Shown: one piece after another, positions 15,572-25,151 of the stretch
How the letters are laid out: the number at the start of each line of letters is the position of its first letter
Position numbering within the stretch: position 1 is the stretch's first letter
Assembly: GCF_041929205.1 (NCBI RefSeq)
Contig: NZ_JBHFNT010000067.1
Length of the DNA stretch: 64,000 nucleotides
Strand: one strand, 5' to 3'
Source of the DNA: Floridanema evergladense
GTDB lineage: Bacteria > Cyanobacteriota > Cyanobacteriia > Cyanobacteriales > Aerosakkonemataceae
Notes under the pieces: generated by a model
Seen by the model: the letters and a program-made list of their open reading frames with translations, nothing else
The model's database searches: none
What the model was told of the DNA's origin: nothing
Program-made: the position numbers and the translations under genes

Positions 15572-16216
15572 ATGACTATCACGCTCTACATTCTGCGACA
15601 TGGGCAAACCGCTTACTCTGAAACAGGTGGTTACTGTGGCACACCTGCTAATGATCCGGGTTTAACGCCTGCAGGCATTGAGATGGCGAAAGTCTTTGCT
15701 CAAGTCTATGCTAACCTTCCCTGGACAGGCATTCTGGTGAGTCCTCTCCGCCGTACAATCGAAACCGCACAACCGATCTGCGACCAGACTGGAATTACCA
15801 TGCAACTCAAACCTGAACTGCAAGAGATTGCTTATGGTCAGTGGGAAGGACTGCAACCAAGGGTTGTCAATTATAAATTTCATGATCAGTATGTGCGCTG
15901 GCTCACTGATCCCGCCTGGAATGCGCCACCGGGAGGCGAAAAAGCTGTCGATATTGCCCTACGTGTTTGGAAATTAATCCAGGAAATCGAGCAAACCTAT
16001 GTGGATGGGAATATCCTGCTCGTCTCCCACAAAGCCACGATTCGGATTCTCCTGTGTGTGTTGTTGGGCATTGATGTGGGGCGTTATCGCGATCGCTTTG
16101 ATATGCCAGTCAATGCTCTCAGTATCGTAGAGCTAGGTCATCATGGACCATTCTTTCGCATCATTGGCGATCGCAGTCATTTGCCCGAATCACTCCGTTC
16201 TTTACCCAGCACCTAA
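15572..16216 (+). CDS. Histidine phosphatase family protein
   Basis: 214 residues with the phosphoglycerate-mutase-like RHG motif near the N-terminus (LYILRHGQTAYSETGGY), a downstream ASPLRR-like VSPLRRTIETAQ, the acidic catalytic segment EIAYGQWEG, and the second histidine in LLVSHKATIRIL. Such enzymes remove or transfer phosphate through a phospho-histidine. Most stand-alone members are phosphatases rather than mutases. Placed 65 bp after the second SDR and 105 bp before phosphoketolase on the same strand, it may act on a sugar phosphate or bisphosphate linked to that pathway. Confidence 0.85.
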   Translation: MTITLYILRHGQTAYSETGGYCGTPANDPGLTPAGIEMAKVFAQVYANLPWTGILVSPLRRTIETAQPICDQTGITMQLKPELQEIAYGQWEGLQPRVVNYKFHDQYVRWLTDPAWNAPPGGEKAVDIALRVWKLIQEIEQTYVDGNILLVSHKATIRILLCVLLGIDVGRYRDRFDMPVNALSIVELGHHGPFFRIIGDRSHLPESLRSLPST

Positions 16217-16321
16217 TTCAGTTCCAACAGCCAAATTGGATCTGTTTTGCACTTAACTTTGGAACATGAAGTTCTAGATCATAGTTGTTGAGTCATCTCT
16301 ATTAATGAAATTGGAGGAGAA

Positions 16322-18751
16322 ATGGTCTCTCAGCCTGAAAAAACAAGTGCCAGCATCAGCTGTTTTGGCATTGCTCGATCCACGATCCAAGGAACACCTC
16401 TCAGTGACGAAGAAGTTAGCAAGATGGATGCTTTTTTGCGAGCTTCTCATTATCTCATGTTGGGAATGCTATATCTGAGAGAGAATCCGCTGTTAAAGGA
16501 ACCCTTGAAACCTGAACACATTAAAAATCGTGTGCTAGGTCATTGGGGTTCGAGTGCTGGGCAGGGCTTTATTTACGCGCACTGCAACCGAGTTATTAAA
16601 AAGTATGACCTCAATGCGATTTATCTAAACGGGCCAGGTCATGGCGCACCCGGTGTTCTCGCTCCCTGTTATCTGGAGGGAACCTACTCGGAGGTTTATC
16701 CCGATAAGAGCGAAGACGAAGAGGGGATGCGGAAGTTCTTTAAGCAATTCTCTTTCCCCGGTGGAATTGGTAGTCACTGTACTCCTGAAACTCCAGGTTC
16801 GATTAATGAAGGAGGCGAGTTAGGCTACTGTATTTCTCATGCCTATGGAACGGTGTTTGACAATCCCGATCTGATTAGTTTCGCAGTACCAGGAGATGGG
16901 GAATCAGAAACAGGGCCTTTGGCGACCTCCTGGCACTCTAACAAGTTTCTCAACCCGATTACGGATGGGGCAGTACTGCCAATCCTTCATCTCAATGGCT
17001 ATAAAATCAACAACCCGACGATTCTTTCGCGGATTAGCCATTCAGACTTAGAGCATCTATTCCTGGGCTATGGTTATCAGCCCTACTTCGTCGAAGGTTC
17101 CGATCTTCCCAGTATGCATCAAGCAATGGCAGCCACAATGGATCATTGCATTGAAGAAATTCGTCACATTCAGGAAGAGGCTCGCAGCAGTGGGGTGGCA
17201 AAATTCCAGCGCTTCCCCATGATTGTGCTGCGAACTCCCAAAGGGTGGACAGCCCCGGCGGAAATTGATGGACACAAGGTAGAAGGGTTCTGGCGGGCGC
17301 ACCAGGTGCCGATGGCGGATGTGAAAACGAATCCGGCGCACCTGAGCAGATTGGAGTCCTGGCTGAAGAGTTATAAGCCGGAAGAACTGTTTGACTCAAA
17401 CGGCAAACTGATCCCTGAATTGCGGGAACTCACTCCCACGGGAACCCGCCGCATGAGTGCCAACCCCCATGCTAATGGCGGACTGCTTTCCAAAGCACTA
17501 CAAATGCCTGACTTTAAGCAATACGGCGTAGCAGTACAAAAACCTGGTCAAACCGATGTCGAAAATACCCGTCCACTCGGAGAATTTCTCAGAGACGTGA
17601 TGCGGAATAACATGACCAACTTCCGCGTCTTTGGCCCCGATGAAAATACGTCCAACAAGCTTAATGCAATCTATGAGGTCAGCAAGAAGACCTGGCTGGC
17701 AGAATACCTGGAGGAAGATCTGGACGGGGGGGAACTCTCCCCCAATGGTCGGGTGATGGAAATGCTCAGTGAGCATACCCTGGAAGGATGGATGGAGGGA
17801 TATATCCTCACTGGACGACACACTTTCTTCTCCACCTATGAGTCTTTTGTCCACGTCATAGACTCAATGGTGAACCAACATTGCAAGTGGATCGAGAAGT
17901 GCAATGAACTGTCCTGGCGAGCGCCTGTTCCTTCCTTAAATCTGCTGATTACCTCAACCGTATGGCGGCAGGACCATAATGGGTTTACTCACCAAGATCC
18001 AGGGTTTCTGGATGTGATGACAAACAAGAGTCCAGAAGTCACTCGCATTTATCTGCCTCCAGATGTTAACTGCTTGCTTTCAGTAACCAACACTTGTTTA
18101 CAGGCGAAAAATGTAGTTAATGTCATCGTATCGGATAAGCAAAAGCACTTGCAGTATCTCGATATGGATGCGGCAGTTGTCCACTGTGCTAAGGGGATTG
18201 GCATTTGGGATTGGGCAAGTAATGATGCCGGTGCTGAACCGGACATCGTGTTGGCGGGTATTGGCGATGTGCCTACGATGGAAGCTCTGGCAGCGTCCGC
18301 CATCATGCGGGAACACTTCCCGGAAATTAAGATCCGCTTCATTAATGTGGTGGATTTGTTCAAGCTGATGCCCGAAGAAGAACACCCCCACGGTCTTTCT
18401 GCTAGAGAGTTCGATAGCCTGTTTACCCCAGATAAGCCTGTGATTGTTAACTTCCACGGTTATCCGTGGTTGATTCACAAGCTCACCTATCGTCGTTCTA
18501 ACCAGCACCGTATCCATGTCCGGGGTTATAAAGAGCATGGCAATATCAACACTCCTCTGGAGTTAGCCATGTGTAACCAGATCGATCGCTTCAATATTGC
18601 GATCGACATCATTGACCGGATTCCTCAACTCCAAAACGCAGGTGCCAACCTGCGGGAGTGGCTGAAAAATCAGATTATCGAAAACTCTAACTATGCCTAT
18701 GCCGAGGGTATCGATAAGCTTGAGATCCGCGAATGGAAGTGGCCCTATTGA
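16322..18751 (+). CDS. xfp: Phosphoketolase (xylulose-5-P / fructose-6-P)
   Basis: 809 residues, the usual length. Recognisable blocks are the N-terminal RVLGHWGSSAGQGFIYAHCN, GPGHGAPGV, the thiamine-diphosphate motif GDGESETGPLATSWHSNKF, HLNGYKINNPT and, in the C-terminal half, WRQDHNGFTHQDPGF. The enzyme splits xylulose-5-phosphate or fructose-6-phosphate with phosphate into acetyl phosphate and glyceraldehyde-3-phosphate or erythrose-4-phosphate. GGAGGAGA lies just before the ATG. No acetate kinase is adjacent, unlike many bacterial loci; instead it sits among SDR, histidine phosphatase and HAD genes. A strong hairpin follows the stop. Confidence 0.96.
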   Translation: MVSQPEKTSASISCFGIARSTIQGTPLSDEEVSKMDAFLRASHYLMLGMLYLRENPLLKEPLKPEHIKNRVLGHWGSSAGQGFIYAHCNRVIKKYDLNAIYLNGPGHGAPGVLAPCYLEGTYSEVYPDKSEDEEGMRKFFKQFSFPGGIGSHCTPETPGSINEGGELGYCISHAYGTVFDNPDLISFAVPGDGESETGPLATSWHSNKFLNPITDGAVLPILHLNGYKINNPTILSRISHSDLEHLFLGYGYQPYFVEGSDLPSMHQAMAATMDHCIEEIRHIQEEARSSGVAKFQRFPMIVLRTPKGWTAPAEIDGHKVEGFWRAHQVPMADVKTNPAHLSRLESWLKSYKPEELFDSNGKLIPELRELTPTGTRRMSANPHANGGLLSKALQMPDFKQYGVAVQKPGQTDVENTRPLGEFLRDVMRNNMTNFRVFGPDENTSNKLNAIYEVSKKTWLAEYLEEDLDGGELSPNGRVMEMLSEHTLEGWMEGYILTGRHTFFSTYESFVHVIDSMVNQHCKWIEKCNELSWRAPVPSLNLLITSTVWRQDHNGFTHQDPGFLDVMTNKSPEVTRIYLPPDVNCLLSVTNTCLQAKNVVNVIVSDKQKHLQYLDMDAAVVHCAKGIGIWDWASNDAGAEPDIVLAGIGDVPTMEALAASAIMREHFPEIKIRFINVVDLFKLMPEEEHPHGLSAREFDSLFTPDKPVIVNFHGYPWLIHKLTYRRSNQHRIHVRGYKEHGNINTPLELAMCNQIDRFNIAIDIIDRIPQLQNAGANLREWLKNQIIENSNYAYAEGIDKLEIREWKWPY

Positions 18752-18771
18752 TTAAGTAACCCCTGAAAAAA

Positions 18772-18808
18772 GGGATAAGGGGAGAATTTGCTTTGCTCCT
18801 CTTATCCC
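18772..18808 (+). terminator. Hairpin after phosphoketolase
   Basis: GGGATAAGGGGAG and CTCCTCTTATCCC form 13-bp arms with one mismatch around an 11-base loop, 20 bases after the xfp stop. No T-run follows, so it may only partly terminate, or stabilise the mRNA before the HAD gene. Confidence 0.6.
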
Positions 18809-18908
18809 CTGATTTATTAGGTACTCAGTCCCCTTTGTGGGCATGACGACTACTCGGCAGATTTGTGATTACCCGTTTAGTGATTTGCAACTAACAGGAA
18901 ATTCCGAT

Positions 18909-19577
18909 ATGAAACCGTATCCCTTTGACGCTGTTTTGTTTGATATGGATGGAACGATTATCAACAACGTTCCACTCCATCAGCAGGTTTGGAAAGAGTT
19001 TACTCGTCTTCATGGGTTGAATCTTTCAGACGAAGAACTGAGCTATGCCAAGGGACGAAAAGCCATTGAGGTCGTTGCTCACTTCTTTGGTGAGGATTTA
19101 GGGCATGATGAAATTGCCCGTTTAACTGAAGAGCGTCAGATTTTGTATCGAGAACGGTTAGCAACAGCTGATACTGAGGTTTTGAGTCCAATTGCTGGGG
19201 TTGAAACCTACTTGATTTCCTTAAAAAATTTGGGCATACCATGTATTTTGGCGACGGATGCACCGCTGGCTAATGTGGAAGCCGTGTTCCAAAAGTTCAA
19301 TTTCACTCCTTATTTTGAGGAGTTAGTTACCTCAGATCATATTAAGCATGGCAAACCCCATCCAGAAATTTTCTTGACAGCCGCTCAACGGGCTAGTGCG
19401 GCTCCCCAAGACTGTCTTGTAGCTGAAGATTCAGAAGCAGGAGTTGCCGCTGCGAAAGCAGCAGGATGTTCATGCTTGGCACTGGCTACCACGCAATCAG
19501 AAGCAGATCTAAAGCGACAGGGAGTTGATTTCATCGCTGTAGACTACTACAGCCTTCCGGCAGCGATCGCATTATAA
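18909..19577 (+). CDS. HAD hydrolase, beta-phosphoglucomutase-like
   Basis: 222 residues from the ATG at 18909 (AGGAA upstream); an in-frame extension to 18837 adds a tail before the domain and is less likely. HAD motif I is VLFDMDGTIINN (two Asp), with the helical cap that follows in the PGM subclass (PLHQQVWKEF). Motif II is ILATDAP, motif III includes the lysine in HGKPHPEIF, and motif IV is VAEDSEAGVAAAKAAG. These features point to subfamily IA sugar-phosphate phosphatases or beta-phosphoglucomutases. It closes the phosphoketolase cluster and may recycle or dephosphorylate a sugar phosphate made there. Confidence 0.85.
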   Translation: MKPYPFDAVLFDMDGTIINNVPLHQQVWKEFTRLHGLNLSDEELSYAKGRKAIEVVAHFFGEDLGHDEIARLTEERQILYRERLATADTEVLSPIAGVETYLISLKNLGIPCILATDAPLANVEAVFQKFNFTPYFEELVTSDHIKHGKPHPEIFLTAAQRASAAPQDCLVAEDSEAGVAAAKAAGCSCLALATTQSEADLKRQGVDFIAVDYYSLPAAIAL

Positions 19578-19590
19578 ATCGCTTTGAATT

Positions 19591-19643
19591 GTTATTCCTG
19601 TAAGAACTAGAAAACAGTTTGCTCGCATCAAGTTAGAAGTTAA
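19591..19643 (+). repeat. Duplicated fragment of the downstream secreted-protein gene
   Basis: 53 bases starting GTTATTCCTGTAAGAACT match 20030-20082, inside the next gene, with one mismatch. The flanks do not match. It is an isolated partial copy placed 14 bases after the HAD gene. Confidence 0.85.
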
Positions 19644-19818
19644 GCTGTTACGCATTTAAAAGTCATATTGTAGGGTGCGTCAGGCTTTCAATTATTTGAT
19701 TTCTCCTGCGCTAGTTGGGTAACAGGGATTGAACTCTTGGTAAATGGAGGCGGGATTTATAAGAGCAAAATGCCAACTGGTGATGATGAATAAGCCGTTA
19801 ATCTGAGAGCTTTTAGAG

Positions 19819-19870
19819 GTACGTTGTTGGGCTTTAGCCCCACATTTAGTACTAAAGCACAACAACGTAC
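19819..19870. repeat. Palindromic repeat, GTACGTTGTTG family, copy 1
   Basis: GTACGTTGTTGGGCTTTAG and CTAAAGCACAACAACGTAC are 19-bp arms with one mismatch around a 14-base loop. A second copy with the same outer arms and a different loop is at 29260-29299. It lies just upstream of the secreted-protein gene. Confidence 0.75.
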
Positions 19871-19897
19871 TTGAAAATTACCAACTAGAGGTTTTTT

Positions 19898-20299
19898 ATG
19901 AAACGAAGAACTGTTATTGTTAGTTTGCTGGCTTTTAATTTGACTTTGTTAGGATCGATCGCCCCCACACTAGCAAATGGATGGGAATATTTAGGAGAGC
20001 GAAGTGTTCGCTTAGTTACCGATCGCGATGTTATTCCTGTAAGAACTGGAAAACAGTTTGCTCGCATCAAGTTAGAAGTTAAAGAAACGGGTATTCAAAT
20101 CTTCAATATGACCGTTACTTTACGCAATGGAAGAACTATCGATGTTCCTTTGCGGCAATACATTAGCAAAAATCAACAATCAAGAGTAATCGATCTCCCA
20201 GGTCGCGATCGATCTATCCGTTACGTCACTTTGATTTACAGATCTCGTCCAGGTTCAAACGAAAGAGCAATTGTCAAATTGTACGGCAAAACTCGGTAA
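19898..20299 (+). CDS. Small secreted protein, unknown
   Basis: 133 residues. The N-terminus MKRRTVIVSLLAFNLTLLGS then IAPTLANG is a classic Sec signal peptide with a likely cut after TLA. The mature part (about 105 residues) is basic, beta-rich and Arg-laden (for example SVRLVTDRDVIPVRTGKQFA, PGRDRSIRYVTLIYRSRPGS) and contains no Cys. The pattern suggests a small beta-sandwich exported to the periplasm, but I cannot name the family. AGAGG lies upstream of the ATG. An internal 53-bp segment is duplicated in front of the gene. Confidence 0.75.
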   Translation: MKRRTVIVSLLAFNLTLLGSIAPTLANGWEYLGERSVRLVTDRDVIPVRTGKQFARIKLEVKETGIQIFNMTVTLRNGRTIDVPLRQYISKNQQSRVIDLPGRDRSIRYVTLIYRSRPGSNERAIVKLYGKTR

Positions 20300-20374
20300 A
20301 TTCGGCTGCGAATTTTCACCTCTTAATTAGGAGTAATAAAATCATGACATTCAATCAAAGGTGAGGTAAAAACT

Positions 20375-21262
20375 ATGGATATTCAACCAACTAATCCTGA
20401 CTATTTTATTCCCAATCGATTTCAAGGAAAAACGATTTTAATTACGGGTGCGGCGACGGGAATTGGATCGGCTACAGCGATTAGAGCCGCCCGTGAAGGT
20501 GCTAATGTGGTTGGAGTTGACCGCAAGGAAAAAGAGCTAAATCAGACAATTAGCAAGATTAAAGGGGAAGGGCATAAAGCGATCGCAATTGTCGGGAATG
20601 TCGTGGAAACGGCGTTGTGCGATCGCATGATAGCAGAAGCCGTGAAAACCTTTGGTGGTATCGATCTGGCGCTGAATGCGGCTGGAGTGATGGATGGGGG
20701 AGATCCGGCTCAACCGCTGAATTTTGAAGGTCAACGGAATCTATTGCCTAATTCAATTCATCTGGCTACTGATGAATATTGGGATGCTGTGATTGCTACC
20801 AATACAACGGGTGTATTTAAGTCGATGCGCTCAGAACTGCGACAGATGTTAGCACAGGGTAAAGGTGGAGCGATCGTTAATATTGGTTCGATCGCAGGTT
20901 TAACCGGATTAGCCGGAAATCCCGCCTACGTTGCCAGTAAACACGGAGTTACAGGCTTAACGCGAAATGCCGCTCTAGATTATGCACCTTACGGGATTCG
21001 GATCAACTCAGTCAATATGGCAGCTACGGATACACCGATGGTAGCGAGAGCAGGTGAATTTGTGCAGGCAAGCAAAAAAGCTGGAGAGGGTGGCTCGATG
21101 GGTGGACTCAAAGTAAAGAGCATTTTGTCTGCTGCTGATTCCAAAAATCGTTCGGCTACCGTTTGGGAACAAGGGGCAATTATTCTCTTTCTCCTGTCTC
21201 AAGATGCTTCTAATTTAACGGGTTGTACTTATGCCACTGATGGTGGTTGGACGGCTTACTAA
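20375..21262 (+). CDS. SDR family oxidoreductase
   Basis: 295 residues, classical short-chain dehydrogenase. TGAATGIGSA binds the nucleotide, LNAAGVMDGG replaces the usual NNAG, and the active site is NIGSIAGLTGLAGNPAYVAS followed by K. The C-terminal CTYATDGGWTAY is the usual family end. Two insertions relative to a minimal SDR (about residues 108-130 and 225-255) make it longer than its relatives here. Substrate unknown. It follows the secreted-protein gene by 75 bp and precedes the hydrolase gene by 84 bp. Confidence 0.85.
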   Translation: MDIQPTNPDYFIPNRFQGKTILITGAATGIGSATAIRAAREGANVVGVDRKEKELNQTISKIKGEGHKAIAIVGNVVETALCDRMIAEAVKTFGGIDLALNAAGVMDGGDPAQPLNFEGQRNLLPNSIHLATDEYWDAVIATNTTGVFKSMRSELRQMLAQGKGGAIVNIGSIAGLTGLAGNPAYVASKHGVTGLTRNAALDYAPYGIRINSVNMAATDTPMVARAGEFVQASKKAGEGGSMGGLKVKSILSAADSKNRSATVWEQGAIILFLLSQDASNLTGCTYATDGGWTAY

Positions 21263-21346
21263 AGATAGTTTTTTGTAGAGATGTTGCATCCAACCTCTTT
21301 ACTAGAAATCGATAACCGAATTTAATATTTTAGGAAATTACTTACC

Positions 21347-23017
21347 GTGTTTTTCAAATATCAAACTGCATCTAATTGGTTAAAAAAAATCCAGCTGCTT
21401 TTGTTAGGAATTGGCGCTAGTGCGATCGCCACTCTCCCCGCCAAAGCCGCAGAAAAAATTTATTTTCAATATGGCCCGATAGTTCAATCTTTGGAAGTTA
21501 GTTCCCTAGAAACTTTTGCAGAAACAGGCGTTGTTAGTCCAGATTTACAGTTTTACTTCAAATTTCTCAAAGCAGATAAAGAGGAACAGCAAAGATTTCA
21601 ACAAGTACTTAAATCATCTATCAAAGTAAATCTGGTTCCAATCTCGCAATTTCTCTACACTCCCCTTGGAGAAAACTTTTTAAACCAGTTTGGTTCCTAT
21701 ATTCGTACAGACCCAAATATCAACGGCAAATATGCTCTCCGTGCAGCGATTATTTTAGCAGCTTCAGATCCCAAAGGTCTGTCTTTGTTGAATTTATTCC
21801 GCAAATACCCGACGGATATGTGGATCGATGTCCGATCTAGCTTAGAGTTATCCAAAGCAGCGGGCATTGTGGTTGAAGCAACGAAATATTTCACTAAAAC
21901 TATTACTCAACTTTCTGAGGAGGAAGCGAAAAAAGAAGTAGCAACTAACTTTTCAGCTTTAGCTGATTTAAGGCAACTTGGAAATTTAGGAGTGCAGCAA
22001 AAACGTTGGCAGTTAAGAGATGAAAAGCGTAACCGATCGTTTTATGTAGACTTGTATCAACCCCAACGTTGGAGAAGCGGAAAAGCACCTGTAATTGTAA
22101 TTTCTCATGGACTTGGATCTAGACCTGAAGATTTGGCGAAACGGGCAGAGTTTTTTGCCTCTCATGGCTATGTTATCGCGGTGCCTCAACATTCGGGAAG
22201 CGATATGATTCAGCTGCAAAATATGCACCAAGGATTATCCCGAAATGTGTTTTTTAGTCAGGATTTTATCGATGCTCCTTTAGATATTAGTTATGTTTTG
22301 GATGAATTAGAACGACGCAATCAAAGCGAATTTTCTGGGCGTTTAAATGTGCAATCTGTGGGAGTGATGGGGCATTCTTTTGGCGGTTATACTGTGTTAG
22401 CAGTGGCGGGTGCGACGATCGATTTTGCTCATTTGCAACAGACTTGTAATAATAATCTGGAATATCTTGACTTCTCGCTATTTATTCAATGTCGGGTATT
22501 AGATTTACCCCGTCAACCGTACAATTTAAGAGATCCAAGAGTAAAAGCAGTTTATGCTTTAAATCCAGTTAATTACGCTATTTTTGGTGCTAAAGGTTTG
22601 AGCCAAATCACGATTCCAACTATGCTGGAGGCGGGAACTCACGATCCAGCAACACCAGCTGTTTTTGAGCAAGTGCGATCGTTCAAAATGCTGACAACTC
22701 CCAACAAATATTTAGCACTTGTTGAAGGACAAGCTCATGTCGATTTCTCAGTTCTTGGTTCCGGGTTAATGCAACTTATTGAATCCGCTACTTATTTAAC
22801 ATTACCACCACCCGCTCTTTTAAATTCTTATAGTAATGCTTTAACGCTGGCATTTTTTGAAGTTTCGTTGCTCGATAATCCAACTTATCGACCATATTTA
22901 CAAGCGACATACACGGAATATCTCAGTCGCGATCAGCAGTTTAAGGTGTTTTTCATTAGTGCTAAATCTGATGCAGGATTGGGGGAAGCGAGTCGGGAGT
23001 TTCGAGCGAAACTTTAG
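21347..23017 (+). CDS. Exported alpha/beta hydrolase (lipase / PAF-acetylhydrolase-like)
   Basis: 556 residues, initiated at GTG after TAGGAAAT. A signal peptide or anchor at 12-35 (IQLLLLGIGASAIATLPAKA) is followed by an N-terminal DUF1400-like helical region that many cyanobacterial members share. The hydrolase domain carries VIVISHGLGSRP (oxyanion loop), the nucleophile elbow GVMGHSFGGYT, and later acid and His candidates (LEAGTHDPATP, ALVEGQAHVDF). This fits a periplasmic esterase or lipase of the platelet-activating-factor-acetylhydrolase type. It opens a run of envelope genes; the next gene encodes an outer-membrane barrel. Confidence 0.8.
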   Translation: MFFKYQTASNWLKKIQLLLLGIGASAIATLPAKAAEKIYFQYGPIVQSLEVSSLETFAETGVVSPDLQFYFKFLKADKEEQQRFQQVLKSSIKVNLVPISQFLYTPLGENFLNQFGSYIRTDPNINGKYALRAAIILAASDPKGLSLLNLFRKYPTDMWIDVRSSLELSKAAGIVVEATKYFTKTITQLSEEEAKKEVATNFSALADLRQLGNLGVQQKRWQLRDEKRNRSFYVDLYQPQRWRSGKAPVIVISHGLGSRPEDLAKRAEFFASHGYVIAVPQHSGSDMIQLQNMHQGLSRNVFFSQDFIDAPLDISYVLDELERRNQSEFSGRLNVQSVGVMGHSFGGYTVLAVAGATIDFAHLQQTCNNNLEYLDFSLFIQCRVLDLPRQPYNLRDPRVKAVYALNPVNYAIFGAKGLSQITIPTMLEAGTHDPATPAVFEQVRSFKMLTTPNKYLALVEGQAHVDFSVLGSGLMQLIESATYLTLPPPALLNSYSNALTLAFFEVSLLDNPTYRPYLQATYTEYLSRDQQFKVFFISAKSDAGLGEASREFRAKL

Positions 23018-23090
23018 GGCATTAAACTTCTGTAAAAATCCAGAAAACTCTATATTCATCTGGGGTTAAAATTTTTCTTGATAATGAACC

Positions 23091-23115
23091 GCAGAGGACG
23101 CAGAGGACGCAGAGG
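23091..23115. repeat. GCAGAGGAC short tandem repeat
   Basis: Two complete and one partial copy of a 9-base unit between the hydrolase and barrel genes. Purine-rich, with no coding frame of interest. Confidence 0.6.
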
Positions 23116-23176
23116 AAAGAGAAAGAAGAGGAGTTAGTTAACTTGGATTTGGGATAAAAGTGTGAGGTTTATTTCG

Positions 23177-25120
23177 ATGGTTCGTTGTTTGCTCTGGTAT
23201 CGTTATTTTCTGGGGTTTATTTCAATCTCAACTTTGTCTGTTTTGGGTTTTGCTTCAGTAGGTTTTGCACAAGTAACACCTACAGTTAACAACAATAATC
23301 AGGTTATTTTTACTCGTGCAATTGATCTTTTGGAGCAGCAAACTTCGGCAGAAGGTGAACAGAAAATTACGCTAGAGGAGCTTTCGATATTCGATCGCCT
23401 CCAATCAACAAATCAAGTTTCTCAGCAAACAGAATCTTCGCCAATTAACTCTTACGATCCAAATGCGGGGATTCTGATTCCCCCAAGAGTAGCAGAGGGA
23501 AGTGCGATCGAACGAGTTTATATTCACCTGAAAAATCCCACAAACGATCCCGCAAAAAATCAGCAGTTACAACAACAAATAACTGAGACTTTTGCGATTC
23601 GTGCTGGTAGCAGCTTTAGTCCGCTATTTGCTCAAAAAGCTACTAATCAAGTCCAACAATTAGCTTTTATTGAATCGGCAGAATACCGAGTTTACCAAGC
23701 AGATAATCCAGGTGGAGTTATCGTTGCTTTGTTAGTTACTTTGCAACCAGAAGAAACCTCAAAACCACCACAAGCTAAAGAACCAAGAGGTATTTTTGTT
23801 ACTGGTAGATTCGGAGATTTTCCGACGCTTTATGAGAGCGATCGCACTTTAGTAAAACTCATTTTAAATGCTGGATTCGGAGTTTTCAGCGATACAAATC
23901 CTTGGTTTGGTAACAGCCAAAATTTTGTCCGAGGAAACTATCAACCAAAAGGCACAATTACTTGGCCCGAATTTTATATTGAACCAGGCTTTGCAGGTAT
24001 TACTAAAATTGGTAATATTCCTCTCTATGTTTACGGTGCATTTAGTTTCACTCAATCAGCAACTTTAGCGCCTGATATTTTTCGAGATGATACTCGGTTT
24101 TATGGTGCAGTGGAAAAACTTTATGGGGGTTTTCTCTTCACTGAAAAAGGTTCTCCTATATCATTCAATATATCAGCAGGACGACAAAACTTTCAACTAA
24201 ATCGCAATTTTTTGTTTGGACAAGTGTTAGGTTCGGCAAATGCTTTAGAACGAGGTGCTAGTTTTCTCAATGCTCGGACAGTTTATGATAATGCTGTTTT
24301 AGCCGATTTGCGAATAGGTCAATTCTTAATTCAAGGGTTTTATTTGAATCCGAATGAGTTACCGATCGCAGATACAGAATCCCGCTTTTTAGGTGTTAAT
24401 TTAAAGTACAATAATAACCGCAATCTTGAAGCAGCATTAGCATATATTACAGTTCCCCAATCAAACACAGTTTACGCTTTTCCTGACGGTAAACAACAAA
24501 CTAGAGAAGGTTTACAAGTAATTAATCCGCGAGTGCGTTGGACATCACCTTTCGGCATTGAAGGATTATGGGTAGAAAGCGAATATGCTCACGAATGGAA
24601 TAGTAACTTTGCTATGTCTGCTCATGCAGGTTATATCTGGGGAGGTTATACTTTTCAAAATACTCCTTGGCGACCTAGTATTAGTTATCGATTTGCTGCT
24701 TTCAGCGGCGATAATCCGAAAACTTCCACTTATGAAAGATTTGATTCTTTACGTGGTGGTGGATTAGGTGATTGGCTGCAAGGAATTAACTTGGCTAAAG
24801 TTTACTCCAATGGCAATTTACTTTCTCATCGAGTTGAATTTAAAGTACAGCCCACTGATAGGTTACAATTTTCTATAGATTACTTTTACCTGTTTGCCAA
24901 TCAGTTGAACAATCTGGGGGGAAATCCAGCTTTATCAAACTTGGAGTCTCGCAGTATTGGACATGAGGTAATGTTAACAACTCGTTGGTCAATTTCGCAA
25001 AATTTGTTCTTTGTTTCTGTTGGTTCGATCGCGTTTCCCTCAGATGGAATCCGCCGAGCGGTAACAGAAGATACGAATCCCTGGTTTACCTTTCAAATTT
25101 CTCTGTTTTTAGGTTTCTAA
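23177..25120 (+). CDS. Outer-membrane beta-barrel protein with POTRA-like N-terminus
   Basis: 647 residues from ATG 23177, which has GAGG upstream (a GTG at 23162 is the alternative). Signal peptide ending GFASVGFAQ. Residues about 110-200 look POTRA-like (IERVYIHLKNPTNDPAKNQQ to VIVALLVTLQPEE). The remainder alternates short amphipathic strands rich in aromatic and Gly residues, and ends in Phe (FQISLFLGF), as barrels do. Phrases such as YERFDSLRGGGLGDWLQGIN recall the alginate-export barrel family. Probably a porin or export barrel for a glycan or lipid; the substrate is inferred only. It starts 159 bp after the hydrolase. Confidence 0.75.
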   Translation: MVRCLLWYRYFLGFISISTLSVLGFASVGFAQVTPTVNNNNQVIFTRAIDLLEQQTSAEGEQKITLEELSIFDRLQSTNQVSQQTESSPINSYDPNAGILIPPRVAEGSAIERVYIHLKNPTNDPAKNQQLQQQITETFAIRAGSSFSPLFAQKATNQVQQLAFIESAEYRVYQADNPGGVIVALLVTLQPEETSKPPQAKEPRGIFVTGRFGDFPTLYESDRTLVKLILNAGFGVFSDTNPWFGNSQNFVRGNYQPKGTITWPEFYIEPGFAGITKIGNIPLYVYGAFSFTQSATLAPDIFRDDTRFYGAVEKLYGGFLFTEKGSPISFNISAGRQNFQLNRNFLFGQVLGSANALERGASFLNARTVYDNAVLADLRIGQFLIQGFYLNPNELPIADTESRFLGVNLKYNNNRNLEAALAYITVPQSNTVYAFPDGKQQTREGLQVINPRVRWTSPFGIEGLWVESEYAHEWNSNFAMSAHAGYIWGGYTFQNTPWRPSISYRFAAFSGDNPKTSTYERFDSLRGGGLGDWLQGINLAKVYSNGNLLSHRVEFKVQPTDRLQFSIDYFYLFANQLNNLGGNPALSNLESRSIGHEVMLTTRWSISQNLFFVSVGSIAFPSDGIRRAVTEDTNPWFTFQISLFLGF

Positions 25121-25151
25121 CTGACATTTTTTTTAATCTTAGGAGATTACC

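Noticed and set aside
17034..17399. Antisense frames inside phosphoketolase
   Set aside because: No motifs, and the sense strand carries the full enzyme.
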